Positions 39,284 to 48,245 of a stretch of DNA of 64,000 nucleotides are shown piece after piece (position 1 is the first letter of the stretch; each line of letters starts with the position of its first letter). The stretch lies in NCBI GenBank assembly GCA_963811595.1, contig CAWERW010000012.1:62001-126000 (forward strand), given 5' to 3'. Origin of the DNA: DASQFQ01 sp963811595 (lineage in GTDB: Bacteria > Actinomycetota > Thermoleophilia > Solirubrobacterales > Solirubrobacteraceae). The position numbers and the translations under genes are program-made. The notes under the pieces are model-generated. The model saw only the letters and a program-made list of their open reading frames with translations. It was not told where the DNA came from and did not search any database.

Positions 39284-41045
39284 CGGTCTGCAGCCACGCC
39301 TTCTCGTCCGCGTCGGCGCGCCGCATCCGCCGCCGCGCCCAGTCGGACACCGCGAGCCGGGTTCCGAGCGCGTAGAGCGGCCCGGTGACGGCGTAGCGGC
39401 CGTCCTCGAGCACCCACAGCCCGCCGGGCTCGTCGCGCCGGATCCGCAGCTGCTCGGTGACCGCCGTCGCGCCGACGTGGGTCGGATGCGCGGGGTCGCC
39501 GTCCTGCTCGCGCCACGCGCCGGCCGAGAACACCGCCTCGCGCCCCTTCACCGCCGGCCGTGGCCGGGGCGGGCGCCCGATCGGGCCCGCGTGCCAGCGG
39601 TCGCGGATGTCGTAGAGCTCGCGAGCGCTCTCCTGGCGGATGAGGACGTGCAGGCGGTCGCCGGCGCGCAGCCGTGTGGTGCCGCGGGGCGGGATCGCCT
39701 GGTCGTCGCGCACGATCACGTTGACCACGGCGTCGCGCGGGAGGCCGAGGTCGCGGACGCGGTGCCCGACGATCGCGTCGTCGTCGGCCACGGGGTACTC
39801 GAGGATCTCCGCGCCGAGCCGGCGGATCGTGCCGCCCTCGGCCAGCGGCCGCGGCAGAGCGGGCTCGCTCGTCGTGACGCCCAGGCGCGCGGCGAGCGGC
39901 TCGAACGTCGTGCCCTGCAGGAGCGTGGACACCAGCACGGCGAAGAAGACGATGTTGAACAGCTCGCGGCTGCCGGGGACGTCGGCGAGCACGGGGAAGG
40001 TGGCGAGCACGACGGGCACTGCCCCCCGCAGGCCCGCCCAGCCGAGGACGAGCCGCTCGCGCGTGTCGTACTTCGCGAACATGGTGGCCGGGAACACCGC
40101 AAGCGGCCGCGCGATCACCGCCGCGATGAGCGCCAGCACCGTGCCCTCGAACGCGATGTCGCCCAGCTGGGACGGGAAGATCAGCAGCCCGAGGGTGAGG
40201 AACATGCCGACCTGCGCCACCCAGGCGAGTCCCTGATGGAACGCGGCGATCGTCTGCTGGGCGGGGATCGAGAACGAGCCGAGCGCCAGCCCAGCGAGGT
40301 AGACGGCGAGGAACCCCGAGCCATGCAGCGCGTCGGCGCCACCGTAGGCGAGCGCTGCCGCCGCGAGGGAGGCGACGGGGTACAGCCCGGCCGTGGCGAG
40401 CTGCGCCCGCCGGAACGCCTGGACGGCCGCCCAGCCGACCGCCACGCCGACAGCGAGCCCGATGCCGAACTGGCGCACGAGCAGCACCATGAAGTCCGCG
40501 ATCCCGTAGTCGGGATCCTGGATGAGCTCGATGAAGCTGAGCAGCAGCAGCACGGCGACCGCGTCGTTGAGCCCCGATTCGCCCTCGAGCGCACGGGCGA
40601 GCCTGCGCCGCAGCGTGGAGTTGCGCAGCAGCGCGAAGATCGCCGCGCCGTCCGTGCTGGCGAGCACGGCGCCGACGATCAGGCCCTGCTCGAGGTCGAA
40701 GTCGAACAGCAGCGCCGCCGCCACGCCGCCGATCAGCGCGGTCACCGGCGTCGCGACGAGGGCCAGCGAGACCGCCGTGCCGAGCACAGGCCTGATCTCC
40801 ACCAGGCCCGACGTGAGGCCGCCCTCGAACAGGATCAGCGCGAGCGCGACGACGCCGATCGTCCGCGCCAGCTCGTAGTCGTCGAACTCGATCCAGCCCA
40901 GGCCGTCCGAGCCGATCGCCATCCCCAGCCCGAGGAACAGCAACAGGCCGGGGACGCGCAGCTTCCCCGCCGCGAGCGATGCCAGCAGGCCTGCCGCGAG
41001 CAGCGAGCCCGCGATCAGGATGAGCTGCCCGTCGTGGCCTGTCAG
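39249..41045 (-). CDS. CPA1-type cation/proton antiporter with C-terminal TrkA-C domain
   Basis: A roughly 598-residue membrane protein of the NhaP2/CvrA type. About twelve TM helices carry the motifs LILFEGGLTSG, VGAVLASTDGAAIFALL and EGESGLNDAVAVLL (ND pair). A TrkA-C domain follows (GHRVRDLGLPRDAVVNVIVRDDQAI). It would exchange K+ or Na+ for H+. The first helix (LILIAGSLLAAGLLASLAAG) lies upstream of every ATG, GTG or TTG; an in-frame TGA ends the possibilities, and CTG 41045, eight bases after the acyl-CoA dehydrogenase stop, is the best start. A TTG at about 40957 would delete that helix. Confidence 0.82.
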   Translation of the reverse strand: MTGHDGQLILIAGSLLAAGLLASLAAGKLRVPGLLLFLGLGMAIGSDGLGWIEFDDYELARTIGVVALALILFEGGLTSGLVEIRPVLGTAVSLALVATPVTALIGGVAAALLFDFDLEQGLIVGAVLASTDGAAIFALLRNSTLRRRLARALEGESGLNDAVAVLLLLSFIELIQDPDYGIADFMVLLVRQFGIGLAVGVAVGWAAVQAFRRAQLATAGLYPVASLAAAALAYGGADALHGSGFLAVYLAGLALGSFSIPAQQTIAAFHQGLAWVAQVGMFLTLGLLIFPSQLGDIAFEGTVLALIAAVIARPLAVFPATMFAKYDTRERLVLGWAGLRGAVPVVLATFPVLADVPGSRELFNIVFFAVLVSTLLQGTTFEPLAARLGVTTSEPALPRPLAEGGTIRRLGAEILEYPVADDDAIVGHRVRDLGLPRDAVVNVIVRDDQAIPPRGTTRLRAGDRLHVLIRQESARELYDIRDRWHAGPIGRPPRPRPAVKGREAVFSAGAWREQDGDPAHPTHVGATAVTEQLRIRRDEPGGLWVLEDGRYAVTGPLYALGTRLAVSDWARRRMRRADADEKAWLQTVIGALAADLPE

Positions 41046-41052
41046 CGCGCGC

Positions 41053-42255
41053 TCAGATCTTGTGCCGCTGCAGGAGCTTCTTGCCGATGACCATGCGCTG
41101 GATCTCCGACGTGCCCTCGCCGATCAGCAGCAGCGGCGCGTCGCGGTACAGGCGCTCGATCTCGTACTCCTTTGAGTAGCCGTAGCCGCCGTGGATGCGG
41201 AAGGAGTCCTCGACGACCTCCTTGCCGGTCTCCGAGGCGAACAGCTTCGCCATGCCGGCCTCGAGGTCGGAGCGCTCGCCCGCGTCCTTCATGCGCGCGG
41301 CCTTGAGCGTCAGCAGCCGCGCGGCCTCGACCTTGGTGGCCATGTCGGCGAGCTTGAACTGGATCGCCTGGTGCTGGGCGATCGGCTTGCCGAACGTCTT
41401 GCGCTCCTGGGCGTAGCGGAGCCCCAGCTCGAGCGCGCGCTGGGCGATGCCGACGCCGCGCGCGGCGACGTTGACCCGGCCGACCTCGAGCGCGTCCATC
41501 ATCTGGGCGAAGCCCTTGCCGAGCCCGGCCTCCTCGCCGCCGAGGATCATCTCGGCGGGGCAGCGGTAGCCGTCGAAGACGAGCTCGGTCGACTCGACGC
41601 CCTTGTAGCCCATCTTCTTGATCTTGGGCGGCACGAGCAGGCCCGGGCTCTCGGCCTCGCCGGCGGGCTTCTCACAGACGAAGCAGGTCATGCCCCTGTG
41701 CGGCGGGTCGGCGTCCTTGTCGGTCTTCATCAGCACGAAGACCACGCCGGAGCGCAGGCCGTTGGTGACCCACATCTTCTGGCCGTTGAGCTCGTAGTCG
41801 CCGTCCTCGGTCTTGCGCCCGGTCGACTTGATCGCCTGCACGTCGGAGCCCAGCTCCGGCTCGGAGAGGCTGAAGGCGGCCCGGATCTCCCCGGTCGCCA
41901 TCTTCGGCAGCAGGCGCTCCTTCTGCTCATCGGTGCCGAACTTCATCAGCAGGTAGCTGCCGATGAAATGGGTGTTGACCACCCCTGAGATCGAGATCCA
42001 CCCGCGCGAGAGCTCCTCGACGATCATCGTGTAAGTCGTCAGGTCGAGCCCCATCCCGCCGTACTCCTCGGGGATCGTCACCCCGAACAGCCCGAGCTCC
42101 TTCATCTGCTCGACGATCGGCTCCGGGAACTCGTCCTCATGGTCGTAGTACTCGGCCTTGGGGAGGATCTGCTCGTCGACGAACTGGTGGACCATCTCCG
42201 TGATGGCCTTCTGCTCCTCGGTCTTCTCGGAGAACTGCGGGGTGGCCAGTGCCAT
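41053..42255 (-). CDS. Acyl-CoA dehydrogenase
   Basis: A 400-residue FAD acyl-CoA dehydrogenase with complete N, middle and C domains. FAD/substrate motifs are AAFSLSEPELGSDVQAIKSTG and MWVTNG. The active-site Glu is in LIGEGTSEIQRMVIGK near the C terminus, the position used by short- and branched-chain enzymes. It introduces the alpha-beta double bond in an acyl-CoA and passes electrons to ETF. An acyl-CoA synthetase gene lies nearby on the other strand. The stop is 8 bases from the likely antiporter start, so the genes are co-transcribed. Confidence 0.9.
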   Translation of the reverse strand: MALATPQFSEKTEEQKAITEMVHQFVDEQILPKAEYYDHEDEFPEPIVEQMKELGLFGVTIPEEYGGMGLDLTTYTMIVEELSRGWISISGVVNTHFIGSYLLMKFGTDEQKERLLPKMATGEIRAAFSLSEPELGSDVQAIKSTGRKTEDGDYELNGQKMWVTNGLRSGVVFVLMKTDKDADPPHRGMTCFVCEKPAGEAESPGLLVPPKIKKMGYKGVESTELVFDGYRCPAEMILGGEEAGLGKGFAQMMDALEVGRVNVAARGVGIAQRALELGLRYAQERKTFGKPIAQHQAIQFKLADMATKVEAARLLTLKAARMKDAGERSDLEAGMAKLFASETGKEVVEDSFRIHGGYGYSKEYEIERLYRDAPLLLIGEGTSEIQRMVIGKKLLQRHKI

Positions 42256-42317
42256 GCGTAGTCGTACCTCGCGTGCGCGTCGGGGGACGCGGGAGGATAC
42301 CTGCGCTGCGGCGACTG

Positions 42318-42965
42318 CTAGGGCCGGGGGGCCGGGACGCGCTTGAGCACGCCGTCGTCCGCGCCGACGCCCGCATCCGCGGGCTGCGAGGGCTGGACGG
42401 TGCGCATCTCGACGGTGGGGACGGGCGCGACGGGCGCCGCGTCGGGGGTGGCGACGCCGGGGGCGGGCGAGCGCGGCGCGACGCGCTTCACGGGCGGCTG
42501 GGGCGCGGGCGTGCCGCGACCGCGCTCCTTCTCGGCGACCGGGTTCGGCGCCGGGGTGGCGACGGGCCGGGTCGTGGTCGTCGGGCCGGGGCGCGACGTC
42601 GTGGGCGCCGGCGTCCCGGCGGGCGCAGGCGCGGTGGGCGTCGTCCCGCGACGGCGGACGCTGCCCGGGCCCGGCTGGGCGGCGCCGCGGAGCGCTCCGC
42701 CGCGCTGGGCCGGGAGGTCGACCGTGGGGACGACCACGCCGCTCGGGAGCAGGAGTGCGGTGGTGCCCGCGGGCAGCGGCGCGGGGGCCGCCGGCGGCGC
42801 CACGGCCTCGACGGGCTGCAACCGCGCCTGGCCCTCGGAGTCGCCGAGCCCGAAGATGAACGGGCCGTCGCTGCGCAGCGCGAGCGCGAGCACGAGCAGG
42901 AGCAGCGCGCCGGCCGTCAGCGCGACGGCCAGCGTCGCTCCCGGCAGCACGACCCGGGGGCTCAT
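42318..42965 (-). CDS. Pro/Ala-rich single-pass membrane protein
   Basis: A 215-residue protein with an N-terminal membrane segment (ATLAVALTAGALLLLVLALAL) and a long low-complexity exterior rich in Pro, Ala, Thr and Arg (GTTPTAPAPAGTPAPTTSRP). No folded domain is recognisable. It could be a wall-spanning spacer or membrane-anchored linker. Codon use follows the surrounding genes, which supports it as coding, but low complexity limits confidence. Confidence 0.6.
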   Translation of the reverse strand: MSPRVVLPGATLAVALTAGALLLLVLALALRSDGPFIFGLGDSEGQARLQPVEAVAPPAAPAPLPAGTTALLLPSGVVVPTVDLPAQRGGALRGAAQPGPGSVRRRGTTPTAPAPAGTPAPTTSRPGPTTTTRPVATPAPNPVAEKERGRGTPAPQPPVKRVAPRSPAPGVATPDAAPVAPVPTVEMRTVQPSQPADAGVGADDGVLKRVPAPRP

Positions 42966-43147
42966 CGCACCTCGCTGGTCTTGAAGATCCTCGACATGGG
43001 CGAAGCCCAGGATAGGTCGAGGCTCCTTGAGTGCATACCCGGTCTAGACACTATGTCCAGATGGTCAGAAACCTACCTCTGGAGCCATTCCAAGGCTCCG
43101 GTTTCCGCACTTTGGAGCACCGGAATCCGGCTTACGGCGCCCGCGGC

Positions 43148-43162
43148 TAGCCTCCCGCCGCG
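43148..43162 (+). promoter_or_regulatory. -10 element of the acyl-CoA synthetase gene
   Basis: TAGCCT (43148-43153) stands 9 bases before ATG 43163. Upstream, GGAGCC/GGCTCC (43081-43086, 43094-43099) makes a 6-base inverted repeat that may be a regulator site. Confidence 0.45.
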
Positions 43163-44596
43163 ATGAACTTCGCCCGCGACGTCGTCGACGCCGCCCCGCC
43201 CGCGCGGCGCGCGCTCGTCGCGCTCGGGAGGGACGGCTCGCGGGCCGAGTGGAGCTTCGGCGAGGTCGCCGAGGCGTCGGCGCGCGCGGCGGGCGCGCTG
43301 GCCGCGCGCGGGGTGGCTCGGGGGGACGTCGTGCTGACGCTCGTCGGCAACCGGCCCGAGTGGGTGCTGACGATGATCGCCTGCTTCCGGATCGGCGCGG
43401 TCGCGCTGCCGTGCACCGAGCAGCTGCGGGCCGCGGACCTGCGCTCGCGGCTCGCGATCGCCAGGCCGCGGCTGATCGTGTGCGACGAGCGCAACCTCGG
43501 CGTGCTCGGCGAGGCGGCCCCCGGCGCGGACGTGCTCGTCGTCCCCGGGCCGGAGCTGACCGCGGCGGAGCCGGCCGCGGCGGTCGAGCTGGGGCCCGAG
43601 GACCCGTGCCTCGTCACCTTCACCTCGGGCACCGCGGGCGAGCCGAAGGCGGTGCTGCACGGCCAGCGCTACCTGGCCGGCCAGCAGGTGCAGGCCGAGC
43701 ACTGGCTCGCGCCGCGGCCCGAGCGGCTCACGTGGTGCACGGCCGCCTCCGGCTGGTCGAAGTCGGCGCGCAACGTCTTCATCGCGCCGTGGCTGCGCGG
43801 CGCCGCGGCACTGCTGCACGACGCGCGCTTCGATCCGGCCGAGCGGCTCGAGGTGCTGGAGCGCGAGCAGGTCGACACGCTCTGCATGGCGCCGACCGAG
43901 TACCGCGTGATCGCCAAGCGCGCCGCGCTGCGCCCGTTCGGTGCGCTGCACGGGCTCGTCGCCGCCGGCGAGGCCCTGAACCCCGAGGTGCTGCGCGCGT
44001 GGCACGAGGCCACCGGGCTGTGGATCCGCGACGGCTACGGCCAGACCGAGACGGGACAGCTGACGGGCATGCCGCTCGGCGAGGAGGCCCGGCCCGGCTC
44101 GATGGGCCGCGCGCTGCCGGGGATCGCGCTCGACGTGCTCGACGGCGAGCTCGTCGCCGACCCCGCGACCGTGCCGACGTTCTTCGTCCGCTACCTCGGC
44201 GGCGACCCGGCGCCCGCCGGCCCGTGGCGGACGGGCGACCGCGTCCGCCGCGACGACGACGGCTACCTGTACTTCGAGGGCCGCCTCGACGACGTGATCA
44301 TCTCCGCCGGCTACCGGATCGGCCCGTTCGAGGTCGAGTCCGCCCTGGTCGCCCACGCGGCGGTCGCAGAGGCCGCGGTCGTGGCGGCGCCCGACGAGGA
44401 GCGCGGCAGCGTCGTGCGCGCGGTCGTCGTGCTGCGCGACGGCTACTCCGCCTCCGACGGGCTGGCGGCGGAGCTCCAGGACCACGTCAAGGCCCAGACC
44501 GCGCCGTACAAGTACCCGCGCATCGTCGACTTCACCGACGAGCTGCCGAAGACCGCGAGTGGAAAGGTCCGGCGCGCGGCACTCCGGACTGGATAA
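43163..44596 (+). CDS. AMP-forming acyl-CoA synthetase (ANL superfamily)
   Basis: A 477-residue adenylate-forming enzyme. The P-loop-like TFTSGTAGEPKAVLHG is near residue 153, YGQTETGQLTGMP near 292, TGDRVRRDDDGYLYFEGRLDD near 360 and the catalytic Lys in PKTASGKVRRAAL near 468. The pattern is of the medium-chain acyl-CoA synthetase (ACSM/MACS) branch, which makes acyl-CoA, AMP and PPi from a carboxylic acid. It is somewhat shorter than the usual 530 residues. It is followed by an aminotransferase 31 bases downstream. Confidence 0.88.
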   Translation: MNFARDVVDAAPPARRALVALGRDGSRAEWSFGEVAEASARAAGALAARGVARGDVVLTLVGNRPEWVLTMIACFRIGAVALPCTEQLRAADLRSRLAIARPRLIVCDERNLGVLGEAAPGADVLVVPGPELTAAEPAAAVELGPEDPCLVTFTSGTAGEPKAVLHGQRYLAGQQVQAEHWLAPRPERLTWCTAASGWSKSARNVFIAPWLRGAAALLHDARFDPAERLEVLEREQVDTLCMAPTEYRVIAKRAALRPFGALHGLVAAGEALNPEVLRAWHEATGLWIRDGYGQTETGQLTGMPLGEEARPGSMGRALPGIALDVLDGELVADPATVPTFFVRYLGGDPAPAGPWRTGDRVRRDDDGYLYFEGRLDDVIISAGYRIGPFEVESALVAHAAVAEAAVVAAPDEERGSVVRAVVVLRDGYSASDGLAAELQDHVKAQTAPYKYPRIVDFTDELPKTASGKVRRAALRTG

Positions 44597-44613
44597 TCCG
44601 CATCGACGCCGCG

Positions 44614-44627
44614 TACAATCGGCCGCC
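44614..44627 (+). promoter_or_regulatory. Leaderless -10 element of the class III aminotransferase gene
   Basis: TACAAT (44614-44619), a near-consensus -10, stands 8 bases before ATG 44628. Confidence 0.55.
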
Positions 44628-45995
44628 ATGAACGTGACCGCTGCCGCCTATTCCACCGTCGCCTCCCTCACCGAACGCGAGAAGGCGCGGCTGGTCGACC
44701 GCACGCGGCGCTCCGGTGAGTACTTCGAGCGCGCTCGGCAGGTCATGCCCGGCGGCGTCCCGTCGTCGTTCCAGCGCAACCACCCGTGGCCGACGTACCT
44801 CGAGCGCGGCGAGGGCGCGCGCGTGTGGGACGTCGACGGCAACGAGTACCTCGACTTCCACAACGGCTTCGGCGTCATGTGCGTCGGGCACGCGAACCCG
44901 CTGATCGCCGCCGCCGTCAAGGCGCGGATGGACGACGGCACCCACTTCGCCGCGCCGACCGAGGGCTCGATCGTCGTGGCCGAGGAGCTCAAGCGGCGCT
45001 GGGGCCTCCCCCACTGGCGCTTCACGAACTCCGGCACCGAGTCGACGATGGACGCGATCCACCTCGCGCGCGGGTTCACCGGCCGCGACGTGATCGTGAA
45101 GATCGAGGGCTCCTACCACGGCCACCACGACGCGGTGATGATCTCGGTCAAGCCGCCCGCCGACCTCATGGGCGACCGCGAGCACCCGAACGCGATCCCC
45201 TACGGCCTCGGCTACGCCCCCGGCACGCCCGAGGCGACGCGCGTCGTCCCGTTCAACGACGCCGAGGCGGTCGAGCGCGTATTCGGCGAGCTCTCCGGCC
45301 AGGTCGCGGGCCTGATCCTCGAGCCGGCGATGATGAACATCAACATCGTCCCGCCGGTCGACGGCTACCTGCAGCGCCTGCGCGAGCTCTGCACCGAGCA
45401 CGGCGTGCCGCTGATCTTCGACGAGGTCAAGACCGGCGCCGCGGTGGCGGCCGGCGGCGCGACCGAGCTCTTCGGCGTCACGCCGGACGTGGTCTGCCTC
45501 GCCAAGGCGATCTGCGGCGGCCTGCCGGGCGGCGCCGTCGGCATGAATGACGAGCTCGCCGAGCTGGTCGAGAGCAACGCCGTGCGCCAGCAGGGCACGT
45601 TCAACGGCAACCCGCTCGTGATGGCGGCCGCCGAGGCGGCGCTGCTCGAGGTGCTGACGCCCGACGCCTACGCCCACCTCCACGCGCTCAACGAGCGCCT
45701 CATGGCCGGCTGCGACCGCATCATCGGCGAGTACGGCCTGCCCGCCCACACGGTCGGGCTGGGCTCGAAGGGCTGCGTGACCTTCTCGGCCGAGCCGATC
45801 CGCGAGTACCGCGACTACTGCTCGAAGATCCACCACGAGCTGAGCGACCTCGCGTGGCTCTACCACATGAACCACGGCATCTTCATGACGCCGGGCCAGG
45901 ACGAGGAGTGGACGCTGTCGGTGACCCACACCGACGAGCACCTCGCGAGCTACCTCGAGGCGTTCGAGCTGTTCGCGCGCGACGTGACCAGGTAG
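44628..45995 (+). CDS. Class III PLP aminotransferase (glutamate-1-semialdehyde aminomutase-like)
   Basis: A 455-residue fold-type I PLP enzyme. TNSGTESTMDAIHLARGFTG, GSYHGHHDAVM, IFDEVKTG and the Schiff-base Lys in LAKAICGGLPGGAVG (about residue 292) are all present. It resembles HemL in the middle, but its N terminus (MPGGVPSSFQRNHPWPTYLERG) lacks the HemL pattern. It is therefore likely an amino-acid, beta-amino-acid or amine aminotransferase (or ethanolamine-phosphate lyase relative) rather than a haem enzyme. It has its own promoter. Its 3' end overlaps the convergent methyltransferase gene by 46 bases. Confidence 0.85.
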   Translation: MNVTAAAYSTVASLTEREKARLVDRTRRSGEYFERARQVMPGGVPSSFQRNHPWPTYLERGEGARVWDVDGNEYLDFHNGFGVMCVGHANPLIAAAVKARMDDGTHFAAPTEGSIVVAEELKRRWGLPHWRFTNSGTESTMDAIHLARGFTGRDVIVKIEGSYHGHHDAVMISVKPPADLMGDREHPNAIPYGLGYAPGTPEATRVVPFNDAEAVERVFGELSGQVAGLILEPAMMNINIVPPVDGYLQRLRELCTEHGVPLIFDEVKTGAAVAAGGATELFGVTPDVVCLAKAICGGLPGGAVGMNDELAELVESNAVRQQGTFNGNPLVMAAAEAALLEVLTPDAYAHLHALNERLMAGCDRIIGEYGLPAHTVGLGSKGCVTFSAEPIREYRDYCSKIHHELSDLAWLYHMNHGIFMTPGQDEEWTLSVTHTDEHLASYLEAFELFARDVTR

Positions 45996-46675
45996 CGCTC
46001 GGCGTCCGGCGTCCAGGTGCTGCTCTCGGGCTCGAAGCCCGTGGCGCGGAGATCCTCCTCGAGCTCGCCGTAGGTGAACGGCCAGTACGGCAGGCGCTCC
46101 CAGTGGACGGCGCCGTCGTCGAGCGTGACCGCGAGGTCGAGGCCGTGGGGGCCGCCGGTGTGCTCCGGCGGGAGCCACACGTGCCGCACGGTCGCCCGCC
46201 GCCCGCCCCGCTCGACGACCTCCTCCGCATCCTCCTGCTGCCGCTCCCAGTTGCGCGAGGTGACCGCGAGCAGCCCGCCGTCGCGCAGCACGCGCCGCAT
46301 CCCGTCGAGCGCCGTCCGCCGCCCCGCCTTCCCGCCCGCGTGCGTGAGCGAGTTGCCGACGCACAGCACGGCGTCGAACGCCTCGCCCCGCAGCTCCGCC
46401 CACGCCCGCGTCGCGACCCGGACGTCGACGCCGCGCTCCGCGGCGAGCGCCTGTGTCCGCGCGACCATCGCGGGGCTTGCGTCGGACGCCGCGACCTCGA
46501 ACCCCAGCAGCGCCAGCCCGACCGCGAGCGTCCCCGTCCCGCACGCGCAGTCGAGCACGCGCGCGCCCGCGGGCAGCTCCGCGGTCACCTGAGCGAACGC
46601 GGCGGCGCTGCCCTCGGGCGAGAGCAGCGCCTCGGGGACGAGGAAGTCGTAGACGTCGGCGAGCGCGCCGTACAC
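45950..46675 (-). CDS. Class I SAM-dependent methyltransferase
   Basis: A 241-residue Rossmann methyltransferase. Motif I is VLDCACGTGTLAVGLALLG (about 41-59), motif II GFEVAASDASPAMVARTQAL and motif IV FDAVLCVGNSLTHAGG, followed by RTALDGMRRVLRDGGLLAVTSRNWER. The NSLTH motif recalls glycine/sarcosine N-methyltransferases. The start GTG 46675 is 8 bases after the stop of the upstream surface-protein gene, so it may be translated from the same message. The acceptor is unknown. Confidence 0.85.
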   Translation of the reverse strand: MYGALADVYDFLVPEALLSPEGSAAAFAQVTAELPAGARVLDCACGTGTLAVGLALLGFEVAASDASPAMVARTQALAAERGVDVRVATRAWAELRGEAFDAVLCVGNSLTHAGGKAGRRTALDGMRRVLRDGGLLAVTSRNWERQQEDAEEVVERGGRRATVRHVWLPPEHTGGPHGLDLAVTLDDGAVHWERLPYWPFTYGELEEDLRATGFEPESSTWTPDAERYLVTSRANSSNASR

Positions 46676-46682
46676 GCGGGCG

Positions 46683-47978
46683 CTACCCGCGCCCCCGTCC
46701 CTTCTTCTTCTTCTTGAGCTTGAGCGTGACGCGCTTCGTGGTCGAGCGCGCGGTGCCGCCGGTCGGCGTGTAGGTCAGCTTCACCTTCACGCGCAGCCGG
46801 CCCTTGCGACGCAACGCCTTCTTGCCGGCCTTCGACGGGCGGATCTTGACCTTGACAGGGCCCGCCTTGGTCGCGACGACCCGCGTCCTGGCGATCAGCG
46901 CCTTGCGCTTGGCCTTCTTCTTCTTCTTCTTCTGGGCGATCTGCGCCCGCGTCGACGCGCCGGCGGTCGCGCCGTCCGAGGCGGTCACGACGCCGGGGCC
47001 CGGGACGACGACCGTGACGGTCGCGGTGCCGTTGGCGCCGAAGGTGATGCTGCTCCCGACGGAGAACGCGTTGCTGGGCGTGGCCGGAGGGGGCGGAGGC
47101 GGCGCCGGCGGGCCGGGCGGAGGCGGCGGCGGGGCGGGCGTCTCCGGGACCTCGGGCGGCCTGCAGGTGGTCGGCGACTCGTTGATGAAGCGCAGGCGGT
47201 CGAGGAAGACCGCCGAGTCGTAGATCGAGTCGCCCTGGTCGAAGATCGACAGGTAGACGAGCCGCGGTCCGGGCGCGATCTGGGACTTCGTGTTGACGAG
47301 CCCGGTGGCGGCGTCATAGGTCGTGCCGGCAGCCTCGGCCTCCGAGACGGCGACCGGCCCGACGCCGTTGATGCTCACCGGCTCGCCGCCCGTGTTCGTC
47401 GCGAAGTCGCCCGGCTTGTTGATCGCGCTGCCGTTCGTGAACCACTGGGTCGCGCCGATCTCGCCGATGAACGCGTCGTTGTACTCAGAGTTGACGAACT
47501 CGGGGAACTCCTCGGAGAGGAAGCGGTAGTCCAGCGACAGGCAGTTGGCGCCCGCCGGGACGGTGACGCCGATCTTCAGCACGGTCACGTCGTAGTCCGT
47601 GTCGCCGCGAGCCGCACCGTTGTTCTCGGTCTCGACCGGCGCGCCGTCGCCCCCGCCGGTGTTGGGGTCGTCGGCGATCTCTGGATCGCCCGTGGTCAGG
47701 ATGCCGAAGGTCGAGTCGGCGGTCGGGAATCCGGACAGCGGCGCGTCGGCAACGGCCGCAGTCACGCCGGGACCGCTGTCGGTCGTGGGCCGCTCGTTCC
47801 AGTCCGTGGCGGCGAGGTCGAGCGTCGTGGGATCGTCGACGATCGCCTCCGCGACCACGTCGGCGGAGTCTTCCGGCACGATCGCCGCTCCCGCGGTGGC
47901 GGCAGTGCCGCCGGCGGTCAGGGCCGACGTGCAGAGCACCAGCGCCATCCGGCGCCGGCCCGCGTGTCCGAGCTTCAT
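46683..47978 (-). CDS. Secreted choice-of-anchor L domain protein with Lys-rich tail
   Basis: A 431-residue exported protein. ATG 47978 (MKLGHAGRRRMALVL) is preferred over 48002 because AAAGGA lies 6 bases before it. After the signal peptide, the choice-of-anchor L domain (about 60-290) has LKIGVTVPAGANCLSLDYRFLSEEFPEFV and YLSIFDQGDSIYDSAVFLD. Then come a Pro-rich linker (APPPPPPGPPAPPPPPPAT), an Ig-like strand region, and two poly-Lys stretches (KKKKKKAKRK; LKLKKKKKGRGRG). The latter are encoded by AAG runs prone to slippage. It probably binds the wall electrostatically. Confidence 0.85.
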   Translation of the reverse strand: MKLGHAGRRRMALVLCTSALTAGGTAATAGAAIVPEDSADVVAEAIVDDPTTLDLAATDWNERPTTDSGPGVTAAVADAPLSGFPTADSTFGILTTGDPEIADDPNTGGGDGAPVETENNGAARGDTDYDVTVLKIGVTVPAGANCLSLDYRFLSEEFPEFVNSEYNDAFIGEIGATQWFTNGSAINKPGDFATNTGGEPVSINGVGPVAVSEAEAAGTTYDAATGLVNTKSQIAPGPRLVYLSIFDQGDSIYDSAVFLDRLRFINESPTTCRPPEVPETPAPPPPPPGPPAPPPPPPATPSNAFSVGSSITFGANGTATVTVVVPGPGVVTASDGATAGASTRAQIAQKKKKKKAKRKALIARTRVVATKAGPVKVKIRPSKAGKKALRRKGRLRVKVKLTYTPTGGTARSTTKRVTLKLKKKKKGRGRG

Positions 47979-48056
47979 TCCGAGTCCTTTCCGTGAGTGC
48001 ATGCGCAGTCAACCGGCTGGAGGCCGGTCAATGCAAGTGCACTCAGCCGACGACTC

Positions 48057-48245
48057 TCAGCAGCAGCGCGCCCGCGGGTTGTCGTTGCGATCGTCCTGGC
48101 GCCAGCGCTCGAAGTCACGCCGCGACATGACGATCGCGTCGGGGTGCTCGCGGCGGATGTGCTCGACGTAGCGCTCGTAGCCCGTCTCGCCGGAGACCTC
48201 GCGGAGGTACCAGCGGATGCCGGAGAGCGCCTCGCGGACCGTCAC
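48057..48245 (-). CDS. ybdD: YbdD/YjiX-family protein
   Basis: A 62-residue protein of the YbdD/YjiX (DUF466) type found next to CstA in most bacteria: REVSGETGYERYVEHIRREHPD and VMSRRDFERWRQDD are the family signature, ending in a basic NPRARCC. It probably modulates the CstA carboxylate transporter. GTG 48245 overlaps the cstA stop (GTGA). Confidence 0.88.
   Translation of the reverse strand: MTVREALSGIRWYLREVSGETGYERYVEHIRREHPDAIVMSRRDFERWRQDDRNDNPRARCC

Noticed and set aside
44628..45995. Calling the class III aminotransferase hemL
   Set aside because: The core is similar, but the N-terminal region characteristic of glutamate-1-semialdehyde aminomutase is missing and no haem genes are nearby.
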